A DNA stretch of 64,000 nt from Lewinella sp. IMCC34183. GTDB taxonomy: Bacteria; Bacteroidota; Bacteroidia; Chitinophagales; Saprospiraceae. A program made the translations under genes and the position numbers. Below the pieces are notes generated by a model. The model worked only from the letters and a program-made list of their open reading frames with translations. It was not told where the DNA came from and ran no database searches. The stretch's first letter is position 1. The number at the start of each line of letters is the position of its first letter. Location: positions 247,070 to 311,069 of the forward strand of contig NZ_QMEM01000007.1 in assembly GCF_003390915.1 (NCBI RefSeq), read 5' to 3'. Positions 56,090-63,869 of the stretch are shown here, in pieces.

Positions 56090-57803
56090 GAGGCCGTGCA
56101 AAAGCTCCCAGCCAATCTAGGCATAAATCGGCTCAAACCGCTTCACTTCCCCTATTCGCCGAAAATCCGCCCTACAGCCCTTCACAAAGCTCCACATCAT
56201 TCCTCGGACAGCTCCAAAAGCTCCATTTCCGACGGAAAAGCGGTCCTTCAGCCGCCGCAGCAGCTCCGGAACGCCCAGGATGGACACGCTACGCCGCAGG
56301 TTATAGCAGCAGGCCAGCAAACTGTACTCCCCGTCGACCGCTTCCAGCCCCCTCACCAGCGTGAAGTAGGCGCCCCACGATCGCTTAATGGTGCCGAACG
56401 GGTGTTCAACCATGGCTTGCCGACTCGGGTAGACCTCCGGCCACTCCTGCAGCCGCCGGTGGTTGCGCGCCAGCGCCGCGGCGTGCTCGTGGTGGTAGAG
56501 CACCTTACCGTGGCGGTTCTTGCGCGCCGCCGCGCTCAGGCACTGCTCGCGGATCGGACACCGGGAGCAGATCGTGTGGCTGATCCGGTAGCGCCGGAAG
56601 CGGCGGTCGGTCGGGGTGCGGCCCCCGCGGCTCTCCCGCTAGTGGTACCACCGCCCGTTGCTGGTCAGTTCTTCGCCCTGCGGACACACGTAGACATCGG
56701 CCTCCTCGTCGTACTCGAACTCCCGCGGACCGTAGCCCCCGGCATCCCGTGGCTTGGTCTTCCGCTCGGCTACGAAGGGCTCCATGCCCAAAGCTTCCAC
56801 GCCGGCCAGGTTGGTGGCGTCGTAGTACCCCTTATCCGCCAGCACATCGATGGGTTCGGCCGGATCGTCGGGTAGGTCCAGGATCTCTTTGGCGGCTCCC
56901 GCCAGCCCCGCCAGGGCCTGGATGTCGTTGACGTTCGTGGCCTCGGTGTGTACGATCAGGTTATGCTCGTCGTCTACCACCGACTGCACGTTGTAGCCCA
57001 CCAGCGACTCGGTGCCCTTCACCATCATACTACGGGCATCGGGGTCCGTCTCACTGAGCTGGTTTTCCCCGCTTTCCTCTAACTCCTCCCGCATCTCTTC
57101 GTACAGCTCCTTACGCTCCCGCAGGGCGGCTAGCTTGTCCAGGGCCTGCTGTTGCAGGTCTTCCTTACTATCGCTGGCTTCCTGAACATCCCGGTCCGCG
57201 AACTCCTGCAGCGCATCGGCGATGCCCCGCTCGATCCGTTCCAGATTGCGCTGCAGCTTGGCCCGGTTGAAGTTCTGCTTGCGCGCGTTCTGCGCGTGGA
57301 TCTTCGTGCCGTCCACCGCCAGGCGCTGTCCGGCGATGAGTTCCCAGTCCTTTAGTAGTAGCACGTACTCCCTGAAGACGGCCTTCAGTGCCTTGGGATG
57401 ATTTTTGCGGAAGTCGGCGATCGTGTGGTACTTGGGCTTGAGGTTACCCGTCAACCACATCACCTCAAGGTTGACCGCGCAGGCCCGCTCCAGCTGGCGG
57501 CTGCTGCGGATCCGGTTCAGGTAGCCGTACAGGTAGAGCTTGAGCAGCAGTTCCGGACCGTAGGCGCTGGCCCCGTCGGCGTGCACCGGCGTAAAGCCGA
57601 GCGCGGGAAGGTCCAACTGGTCGACGAACGCCGCTACGACGCGGACTTCAGCGTCCGCCGGGATCATCGCCTCAAGTGGAGTGACAAACAGACCGAACTG
57701 CGCGGGGTCCAAACCTACTTTTCTGGGCATTTTTCTCGGGTATCAGTGGGATACCTTCAAGATACGGCCAGAAAATCGAAAACCATACTTTTTGCACAGT
57801 CTG
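56090..57803 (-). mobile_element. IS1182-like element, copy 3 (1714 bp)
   Basis: Flanked by ACGA on both sides (56086-56089 and 57804-57807) with the common inverted repeats. The left ~130 bp diverge from the other copies, although total length is unchanged. Confidence 0.88.
56117..57730 (-). pseudogene. IS1182-family transposase, copy 3 (nonsense codon, divergent C-terminus)
   Basis: The frame is full length apart from TAG after GRWYH, the same change as in copy 2. The last ~40 residues ([20 protein letters not shown] ... RFEPIYA) differ from the C-terminus shared by the other copies ([20 protein letters not shown]). That suggests recombination with another element. Confidence 0.85.
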
Positions 57804-58002
57804 ACGATTGCGCCGGCGCAGACCGGCTACAACCAACCAGCTCGTCGGATCTCGACCAAACTCAAGGTCGCCTATAAAAGTTTCATCGACGCCCATCCTC
57901 ACTCTCGCCGGTTTGTCGCTGGCGCGTTGTTAGCGGCTGGCTTGTCTTTTTATAAATAATTTTTTCATGACATCTCTTACATTCTGAGGTATCATCGAAG
58001 TG

Positions 58003-58524
58003 CTACCGACTATCATTATATTTTTTTTCAATATATGGATAAATTACTTTTTTGTAAACTGCATTTGGTAGTGAGTGGGTAATTTGAAAATCGTAGCACA
58101 CATAACTTGTAATCACGTATGCTTCTCCATCGATCATTTGAAAAATAGTATAATTAAATATATCCCAATTGGACCAGTACATATTTTTTGAAGCAAAATT
58201 AAAAGTCCTCGTCCGAATAATTTTTTTGATTTCTCCAAATCGATATGATTTTTCCTCATCAGCGGTCTTTATACAAATCGTCTGATGCTCATAATTTATA
58301 TAAAATCCTATGTTCTTACTAGCTCGTAGATATTGGATGTGTAGAATTAATTGAGGAATTAGAAATATTATAAAAACGCCTCCAGCTATCATCGTAAAGG
58401 CTGAATAGTGATGTGGATATCTAAGCGCCATATAAAAAGGATAGATCCCGCATAACAGTCCAACTAGAAGTATAGGCCAATTATTCAGAAGTTGATTTTT
58501 AACAGTCAATCTATACTCTTTCAC
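58003..58524 (-). CDS. Hypothetical two-helix membrane protein (cassette gene)
   Basis: The 173-residue protein begins at GTG (MKEYRLTVKNQLLNNWPILL). Two adjacent membrane helices (WPILLVGLLCGIYPFYMAL and TMIAGGVFIIFLIPQLILHI) precede a cytoplasmic beta-rich domain (IGFYINYEHQTICIKTADEE, YRFGEIKKIIRTRTFNF, AYVITSYVCYDFQI) that looks like a PH-like fold. No family is certain. It is AT-rich, unlike the chromosome on the left, and is followed by attC-like site 3. Confidence 0.65.
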   Translation of the reverse strand: MKEYRLTVKNQLLNNWPILLVGLLCGIYPFYMALRYPHHYSAFTMIAGGVFIIFLIPQLILHIQYLRASKNIGFYINYEHQTICIKTADEEKSYRFGEIKKIIRTRTFNFASKNMYWSNWDIFNYTIFQMIDGEAYVITSYVCYDFQITHSLPNAVYKKVIYPYIEKKYNDSR

Positions 58525-58826
58525 AGTATTTGAGTTAGGTAAGTGAATGCAAATTCTACCGTACTAATTCACTCCGACATGTCTTGTTTGAAAGTTTTTC
58601 GCTTTCCTTCATATGATATATATATATATATATATATATATATCATAATTCTACTCATTTCTACAGTGAAACTTGAAAGTGTGCAATTAATCAAGTTCTA
58701 CAGCCAGCTCGGAGTAAAACATTCTCTCTAGTTTTCTCATGTTCTTATACCTAGATTGCAAGTCCTGGTTTATCCACTAGGTTCTAAGCCTAACCGGAGC
58801 AAACCGAGAATGTCTGCGTATGGCTT
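58525..58826. other. AT-rich noncoding gap with a (TA)n tract
   Basis: Apart from the upstream region of the membrane-protein gene, the only feature is an uninterrupted TA dinucleotide tract of about 13 units (58616-58643), flanked by ATGA and TCAT so that the whole block is palindromic. No gene is supported. Confidence 0.6.
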
Positions 58827-58837
58827 GCCGCTAACGG

Positions 58838-60551
58838 GAGGCCGTGCAAAAGCTCCCGCCCAAGCTAGGCAAAATTCCTCCGAGATAGCTTTCGATCCAG
58901 TATCACCGTAAAATGGCCGCATACTGCCGCCAAGAGGGTCCCAAGAGCCCCTACGAACGCCCCTTCGAGCCCATTTTCACCCAAAAACCGGCCCTTCAAC
59001 CGCCGCAGCAGCTCCGGTATGCCCAGGATGGACACACTCCGCCGCAGGTTGTAGCAGCAGGCCAGTAAACTGTACTCCCCGTCTACGGCTTCCAGCCCCT
59101 TCACGAGCGTGAAGTAGGCGCCCCAACTTCGTTTGATCGTCCCGAACGGATGTTCAACTGTGGCTTGGCGTGATGGGTAGACTTCCGGCCACTCCCGCAG
59201 CCGCCGGTGGTTGCGCGCCAGCGCCGCGGCGTGCTCGTGGTGGTAGAGCACCTTGCCGTGGCGGTTCTTGCGCGCCGCCGCGCTCAGGCACTGCTCGCGG
59301 ATCGGACACCGGGAGCAGATCGTGTGGCTGATCCGGTAGCGCCGGAAGCGGCGGTCGGTCGGGGTGCGGCCCCCGCGGCTCTCCCGCTGGTGGTACCACC
59401 GCCCGTTGCTGGTCAGTTCTTCGCCCTGCGGACACACGTAGACATCGGCCTCCTCGTCGTACTCGAACTCCCGCGGACCGTAGCCCCCGGCATCCCGTGG
59501 CTTGGTCTTCCGCTCGGCTACGAAGGGCTCCATGCCCAAAGCTTCCACGCCGGCCAGGTTGGTGGCATCATAGTAGCCTTTGTCCGCCAGCACATCGATG
59601 GGTTCGGCCGGATCGTCGGGCAGGTCCAGGATCTCTTTGGCGGCTCCCGCCAGCCCCGCCAGGGCCTGGATGTCGTTGACGTTCATGGCCTCGGTGTGTA
59701 CGATCAGGTTATGCTCGTCGTCTACCACCGACTGCACGTTGTAACCCACCAGCGACTCGGTGCCCTTCACCATCATACTGCGGGCATCCGGGTCCGTTTC
59801 ACTGAGCTGGTTTTCCCCGCTTTCCTCTAACTCCTCCCGCATCTCTTCGTACAGCTCCTTACGCTCCCGCAGGGCGGCTAGCTTGTCCAGGGCCTGCTGT
59901 TGCAGGTCTTCCTTACTATCGCTGGCTTCCTGAACATCCCGGTCCGCGAACTCCTGCAGCGCATCGGCGATGCCCCGCTCGATCCGTTCCAGATTACGCT
60001 GCAGCTTGGCCCGGTTAAAGTTCTGCTTGCGCGCGTTCTGCGCGTGGATCTTCGTGCCGTCTACCGCCAGGCGCTGCCCGGCGATCAGCTCCCAGTCCTT
60101 TAGTAATAGTACGTACTCCTTGAAGACGGCCTTCAGTGACTTTGGGTGGTTTTTGCGGAAGTCGGCAATCGTGTGGTACTTGGGCTTGAGGTTACCCGTC
60201 AGCCACATCACCTCGATGTTAACCGCGCAGGCCCGTTCCAGCTGGCGGCTGCTGCGGATGCGGTTGAGGTAGCCGTACAGGTAGAGCTTCAGCAGCAACT
60301 CCGGGCCGTAGGCGCTAGCCCCGTCGGTGTGCACCGGTGTAAAGCCGAGCGCAGGCAGGTCCAGCTGGTCGACGAATGCCGCCACGACGCGGACTTCAGC
60401 GTCCGCCGGGATCATCGCCTCCAGGGGTGTGGCAAACAGACCAAACTGCGTGGGGTCCAAACCTACTTTTCTGGGCATTTTTCTCGGGTATCAGTGGGAT
60501 ATCTTCAAGATACGGCTGGAAAATCGGAAAGCATACTTTTTGCACAGTCTG
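58838..60551 (-). mobile_element. IS1182-like element, copy 4 (1714 bp, intact)
   Basis: Flanked by ACGG on both sides (58834-58837 and 60552-60555). Inverted repeats GAGGCCGTGCAAAAG and TTTTTGCACAGTCTG. This is the only copy with an undamaged transposase gene. Confidence 0.9.
58865..60478 (-). CDS. IS1182-family transposase (intact)
   Basis: The 537-residue DDE transposase has the family N-terminus ([40 protein letters not shown]), the DUF772-like segment ([20 protein letters not shown]) and the catalytic residues in [23 protein letters not shown] and [18 protein letters not shown] Cys cluster ([20 protein letters not shown]) resembles the zinc-binding insert of IS1182 transposases. It probably moves all four copies in trans. 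Confidence 0.9.
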   Translation of the reverse strand: MPRKVGLDPTQFGLFATPLEAMIPADAEVRVVAAFVDQLDLPALGFTPVHTDGASAYGPELLLKLYLYGYLNRIRSSRQLERACAVNIEVMWLTGNLKPKYHTIADFRKNHPKSLKAVFKEYVLLLKDWELIAGQRLAVDGTKIHAQNARKQNFNRAKLQRNLERIERGIADALQEFADRDVQEASDSKEDLQQQALDKLAALRERKELYEEMREELEESGENQLSETDPDARSMMVKGTESLVGYNVQSVVDDEHNLIVHTEAMNVNDIQALAGLAGAAKEILDLPDDPAEPIDVLADKGYYDATNLAGVEALGMEPFVAERKTKPRDAGGYGPREFEYDEEADVYVCPQGEELTSNGRWYHQRESRGGRTPTDRRFRRYRISHTICSRCPIREQCLSAAARKNRHGKVLYHHEHAAALARNHRRLREWPEVYPSRQATVEHPFGTIKRSWGAYFTLVKGLEAVDGEYSLLACCYNLRRSVSILGIPELLRRLKGRFLGENGLEGAFVGALGTLLAAVCGHFTVILDRKLSRRNFA

Positions 60552-60859
60552 ACGGGTGCGCCGGCGCAGACCGGCTACCACCAACCAGCATACGGGTCTC
60601 CACCGACCTTCAAGTAACCTTTAATAGCTTTATCGGCACCAACCCACACCCTCGCCGGTTTGTCGCTGGCGCATTGTTAGCGGCACTTTTATTGCTAATG
60701 GTAGAAAAATTTGCCTGAATCAAGTAGCATATAATTTTGATTTGAAGTTTTCTATTACGTGTTGTCTGTGTATTTTTAATTGTTATGCTATCCCTACCAA
60801 ATTTCAAATATAAAAGTGCGTACTAACTTTTTATGGCTTATCTACATAGAATAAATTTG

Positions 60860-61489
60860 CTACTTGAAAACCCTTGGATTACCATGTGGATCAATACTTC
60901 CAACTAGCTCATTTTTATCATTGTAAATATAAGTCGTCATCCTGCCAGCATGATCCATTGAACCTATTAAATTACCATTACCATCATAATTATAGGTCGC
61001 CACAGGAATGTCATCTAATTTAACTAATTTAATTCTTCCTTCGTCATCGTAGATATACTCGAAGCTATTTGCTTCAGGGTCATTAGGATTAATAATTGAA
61101 ACAATTCTATTTTGTACATCGTACGTCACCAATGGGCCTAAAACAGTGTCAAGCTGTTCAATTTCGTTTTGTAAATACGCTAATTCTAATTTTTGTGAAT
61201 TAATAATTCGAATGAAAGAGTCTCGTTTACTTACAAAGGATTTCCGCTCGCTTTCAAAGAGTTCAGCTTCCAACTTTAATGTAGCTTTTTCAATTTGATA
61301 AAGTTCATACTTTTTGTCAAAGAACCCAGAAACTACTGCATATATCAAAGAAAACAAAGCAAGAGTGGCGGGTATTAGAACACTAATGTAAGCAGGCTTT
61401 TTCCACCATTTTATGCTTAAGCTTTCAATTTCAAGTCTAAGCTTAGTGTATTCTAATTTCTCTCGAGATGAGCTGATTCTTTTAGGCAT
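60860..61489 (-). CDS. Membrane / coiled-coil / YD-repeat protein (cassette gene)
   Basis: The 209-residue protein has one membrane helix (~33-55, YISVLIPATLALFSLIYAVV), a coiled coil (~60-115, YQIEKATLKLEAELFESERK) and a C-terminal domain with RHS/YD-type repeats. Visible repeats are FEYIYDDEGRIKLVKLDD, ATYNYDGNGNLIGSMDHAGR and TTYIYNDKNELVGSIDPHGN. Such repeats normally build large shells of Rhs/Tc toxins; a three-repeat membrane form is unusual. Function unknown. Confidence 0.7.
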   Translation of the reverse strand: MPKRISSSREKLEYTKLRLEIESLSIKWWKKPAYISVLIPATLALFSLIYAVVSGFFDKKYELYQIEKATLKLEAELFESERKSFVSKRDSFIRIINSQKLELAYLQNEIEQLDTVLGPLVTYDVQNRIVSIINPNDPEANSFEYIYDDEGRIKLVKLDDIPVATYNYDGNGNLIGSMDHAGRMTTYIYNDKNELVGSIDPHGNPRVFK

Positions 61490-61698
61490 CTTTGATTCAT
61501 TAATCAGTTTGCAGACTCAAAATACACATCTTTCCGGCTATGTGAAAATAGAGTCATATTCATTGTGTCAATTAACTACTACAATATATGACTCAAATAA
61601 AATATATGTGAAATGATATTGTAGTGAGATAATCTGTTACTACATGCTGAAAACACATTTCCATATTTGGATTCCCCGTTCTCTTTTAGTTTTGCAAT
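61490..61698. other. AT-rich upstream region of the YD-repeat gene
   Basis: No ORF, repeat or RNA motif is supported here. It should contain any promoter of the minus-strand gene, but I cannot assign one. Confidence 0.4.
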
Positions 61699-61768
61699 TG
61701 CCGCTAACGATTACGCCGGCGCCGTGCGTCCCGATAGGGCGCATGGACGCTGGCGTGGTGTTCGCCGA
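61699..61768. repeat. attC-like site 5 (intact, 70 bp)
   Basis: This undisturbed short site shows the arrangement directly: GCCGCTAACG - ATT - ACGCCGGCG - CC - TGC, a short loop, then GCATGG - CGCTGGCGT - GGT - GTTCGC. It ends 4 bp before the stop codon of the HEPN gene. Its left arm CCGCTAACGATTACGCC equals the sequence expected at sites 3 and 4 before the insertions. Confidence 0.8.
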
Positions 61769-61772
61769 TGGC

Positions 61773-62201
61773 TTATTTATTTGTTTTTAAATATCCTAGA
61801 TGAGCGTAGTAGGGACTAGCAAGTACCTTTTCTAATTTTTCCTCTGGGTAATCAATCCTCTTAATAATTTCAATTAACTCCTTTTTTAGTGGTGGTAAAT
61901 AATTTTTCACCACATCATAAGAGATGGTTGGATTGATAGACCTGTAGTCGTGGGCAATCCTGTTCCTTAATTGAGTTATTAGTTTCCAGGGGATCTTCGC
62001 ATGCTGGCCCTTGATGGAAGCATCAATTTTCTTTGTTTCCTCTCCGATTGTCATGAGCAGCGTTTGGCACGCATTGAAGGTCAACTGATCATCCTTTTCC
62101 AAAAAACCTCCTGCCGTTTCTATCCCCCGAGTGTAAATGGCAATCTTTTCGATTGCCTCCAGCGAGGTCAGAATAAATATTATATTTCTTTGATCATACA
62201 T
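61773..62201 (-). CDS. hepT: HepT-like HEPN toxin of an MNT-HEPN pair
   Basis: The 142-residue helical protein starts MYDQRNIIFILTSLEAIEKI; an ATG six codons upstream is also in frame. It carries the HEPN RNase motif in QLRNRIAHDYRSI (RN-x3-H-x-Y). In HepT-MntA pairs this protein is an RNase neutralised by the nucleotidyltransferase. The start overlaps the end of the MNT gene by 8 bp. The gene is AT-rich and its stop adjoins attC-like site 5. Confidence 0.85.
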   Translation of the reverse strand: MYDQRNIIFILTSLEAIEKIAIYTRGIETAGGFLEKDDQLTFNACQTLLMTIGEETKKIDASIKGQHAKIPWKLITQLRNRIAHDYRSINPTISYDVVKNYLPPLKKELIEIIKRIDYPEEKLEKVLASPYYAHLGYLKTNK

Positions 62202-62493
62202 ATAACAGATCGCGCTCAATTTCCAGTTGCACCACGGGGTTAAGGTAGTCCTTGTTCACTAAATCGACTGAAGGTACACTCAGTTGTGCAAGGATGTAGT
62301 CTTCTAAATCACAAATCTCCTTTAAACCAAACCTATCCTTATCTAATACTTCGTAAAGCAAATCCAAATCACTGCCTTCATGCTGTTCGCGTCTGGCATA
62401 GCTTCCAAAGACAGCCAACACATTTGCGTTATACGCTTTTGCGATCTCTGCTTTGGTAGCTCGAAGTCTTTCAATGATTTGCTCTGTCGACAT
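62194..62493 (-). CDS. mntA: MntA-like minimal nucleotidyltransferase antitoxin
   Basis: The 99-residue protein has the minimal nucleotidyltransferase core: LAVFGSYARREQHEGSDLDL contains the GS-x-AR loop and the metal-binding Asp pair (about D42/D44), followed by SVPSVDLVNKDYLNPVVQLE. Members of this family AMPylate the HEPN partner and so block its RNase. First gene of a two-gene cassette, overlapping hepT. Confidence 0.87.
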   Translation of the reverse strand: MSTEQIIERLRATKAEIAKAYNANVLAVFGSYARREQHEGSDLDLLYEVLDKDRFGLKEICDLEDYILAQLSVPSVDLVNKDYLNPVVQLEIERDLLYV

Positions 62494-62581
62494 TGAATTG
62501 CAAGATGGATGTGTCTACAACAACGAACTGGATTGCCTACAGGTTGCCGGCTACTGTTTTTGGTTGTGCGGGGCTCATGCT

Positions 62582-62720
62582 GTCGGCGAACGAGTGCGGC
62601 CACGCCGTGCCGGGAAGGATGCCGATAATCTTTGGTTCAACTCAATATACATGATCGAAGGCAACCGACCCTACCCTACCCGCCAGCCCCGGCATGGACG
62701 TGGCCGCAGTGTTGGCTGAC
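62582..62720. repeat. attC-like site 6 (intact, 139 bp)
   Basis: The arms are GTCGGCGAACGAGTGCGGCC...GTGCCGGG and CCCCGGCATGGACGTGGCCG...TTGGCTGAC. They pair over GTC-x-GCC/G-AAC, the L box TGCGGCCACG and TGCCGGG, with two or three unpaired spacer bases between R and L boxes. The loop is about 70 bp. This is the clearest uninterrupted long site. Confidence 0.8.
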
Positions 62721-62745
62721 GTCCTTTTATTTATGGAGCGATAGC

Positions 62746-63155
62746 GACTGTTTCTACGCGGCAGCGACGTCCGTACTGCGGGGGGACTGTTCCTGCGCGG
62801 TAGCGTTTTTGGATGAGTACGGGCTGTTTCTACGCGGCAGCGGCTTCCGTCCTGCGGGGGGACTGTTTCTACGCGGTAGCGGCTTCCGTCCTGCGGGGGA
62901 CTGTTTCTGCGCGGTAGCGGCATCCGTCCTGCGGGGGGACTATTCGTGCGCGGTAGCGGCATCCGTCCTGCGGGGGGACTATTCGTGCGCGGTAGCGGCT
63001 TCCGTCCTACGAGGGGACTGTTTCTACGCGGCAGCGTTTTTAAAGTACTGCGGGATGTTTCTACGCGGCAGCGGCGTCAGTCTTGCAGGGGACTGTTTCT
63101 ACGCGGCAGCGTTGGTGACCGAGTGCGGGCTGTTTTTGGGCAGTAGCTGCGCATA
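62746..63155. repeat. Tandem repeat, 11 units of about 39 bp
   Basis: Units start near 62746, 62785, 62822, 62861, 62899, 62938, 62977, 63016, 63054, 63091 and 63129, a period of 37-39 bp. The consensus is GGACTGTTTCTACGCGGYAG followed by CGGCTTCCGTCCTGCGGGG. CTACGCGGTAG inside each unit is a small hairpin. Because 39 is 13 codons, several frames stay open across the array; those ORFs are not accepted as genes. Confidence 0.85.
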
Positions 63156-63264
63156 ATATTGCAAGAGCTACGGTTAGCCCACTCGATTTGAGCGCCTATA
63201 GCATTCACTACGCTGCAGTTCTCCCTTTGCATTAACTATTTAAACCGTGCACTTCACCCTAAAA

Positions 63265-63822
63265 CTATATAGAAATTTCTTCCCCGTCCAGATTGAATCT
63301 GTACCTGTTACCTTCAAAGTCAGTGGCTAATATGCAGTTATTTTCAACTGTAAAGTCATCCGCGACTTCATCTATCGTCACAAAAATATCTTTGCCGCTT
63401 CTTTGCCAGATTAGCTGTCCGTTACCGGCCAGTCGCGATATGCTTGCTTCTCCGTGAATGACATAGTCATCGTTAATTTCAAATATTTCAAAGCAGGTGA
63501 TGTAATCAGCCTCTGTTACCCACAACAGTTGCAGACCGGGTAAAGAAAGTTTGAACACCAGATTTGAACAGCAGATTGCGATCGCATTTTCATGTATGAT
63601 TTGAGATTTTTCGTGGATGCCAGTAGTGCCCTGTGCACCGGCAACTAGTGCTCCATTAATTCGTAGACCATTTCTATATATGGAGATCCCAATTTGCACA
63701 TTTGGTTGTTCTTCACCATGAGTATAATGGTGATCAAATGAAATAACATTATCATGTGAATCCCTCTGATAAGAATTTTCAAGAGTTAGCTTAATTTCAA
63801 ATTCACCTTTCTTATAAATCAT
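63265..63822 (-). CDS. Hypothetical protein (cassette gene)
   Basis: The 185-residue soluble protein starts MIYKKGEFEIKLTLENSYQR. It is predicted almost entirely beta (VQIGISIYRNGLRINGALVA, NLVFKLSLPGLQLLWVTEAD, YITCFEIFEINDDYVIHGEA, ISRLAGNGQLIWQRSGKD, FEGNRYRFNLDGEEISI), suggesting a small propeller-like or repeated-sheet fold. No family or catalytic motif is recognised. AT-rich. The tandem repeat and attC-like site 6 lie downstream. Confidence 0.65.
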   Translation of the reverse strand: MIYKKGEFEIKLTLENSYQRDSHDNVISFDHHYTHGEEQPNVQIGISIYRNGLRINGALVAGAQGTTGIHEKSQIIHENAIAICCSNLVFKLSLPGLQLLWVTEADYITCFEIFEINDDYVIHGEASISRLAGNGQLIWQRSGKDIFVTIDEVADDFTVENNCILATDFEGNRYRFNLDGEEISI

Positions 63823-63869
63823 TTAATTAATTTTGAGTTGTCGGGTTTCTAGTCCTGCGGGTCATAAAT

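Larger units (their letters stand above)
56079..57937. repeat. attC-like site 3, split by an IS1182-like element
   Basis: The joined site (about 141 bp) has arms GCCGCTAAC - spacer - GCGCC-x-GCG - ACCGGC and the near-perfect inverse ending GTTGTTAGCGGC. Only the spacers (GATT against AAC) and a few bases are unpaired, as in attC sites. It lies about 65 bp after the stop of the small membrane-protein gene. Confidence 0.8.
58827..60684. repeat. attC-like site 4, split by an IS1182-like element
   Basis: The joined site (about 140 bp) pairs GCCGCTAAC - spacer - TGCGCC-x-GCG - ACCGGC with its inverse ending CATTGTTAGCGGC. It is the closest relative of site 3, including parts of the loop. It lies about 175 bp after the stop of the YD-repeat gene. 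Confidence 0.8.

Noticed and set aside
51404..57730. TAG recoding (readthrough) in transposase copies 2 and 3
   Set aside because: The intact copy has CAG at this codon and other genes use normal stops; a shared nonsense mutation is simpler.
46704..61768. Interpretation of the palindromes as plain rho-independent terminators
   Set aside because: They are up to 140 bp, have conserved unpaired spacers and large loops, lack U tracts and share R-box motifs; attC-like fits better.
62746..63155. Possible CRISPR array
   Set aside because: Units follow each other with a 37-39 bp period and no distinct repeat-spacer alternation; there are no cas genes.
62632..63156. A 174-codon plus-strand ORF (and a 106-codon minus-strand ORF) across the tandem repeat
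   Set aside because: Openness follows from the 39-bp period; the plus ORF also runs through attC-like site 6 and the protein text is Cys/Arg/Ala-rich repeats without a start signal.
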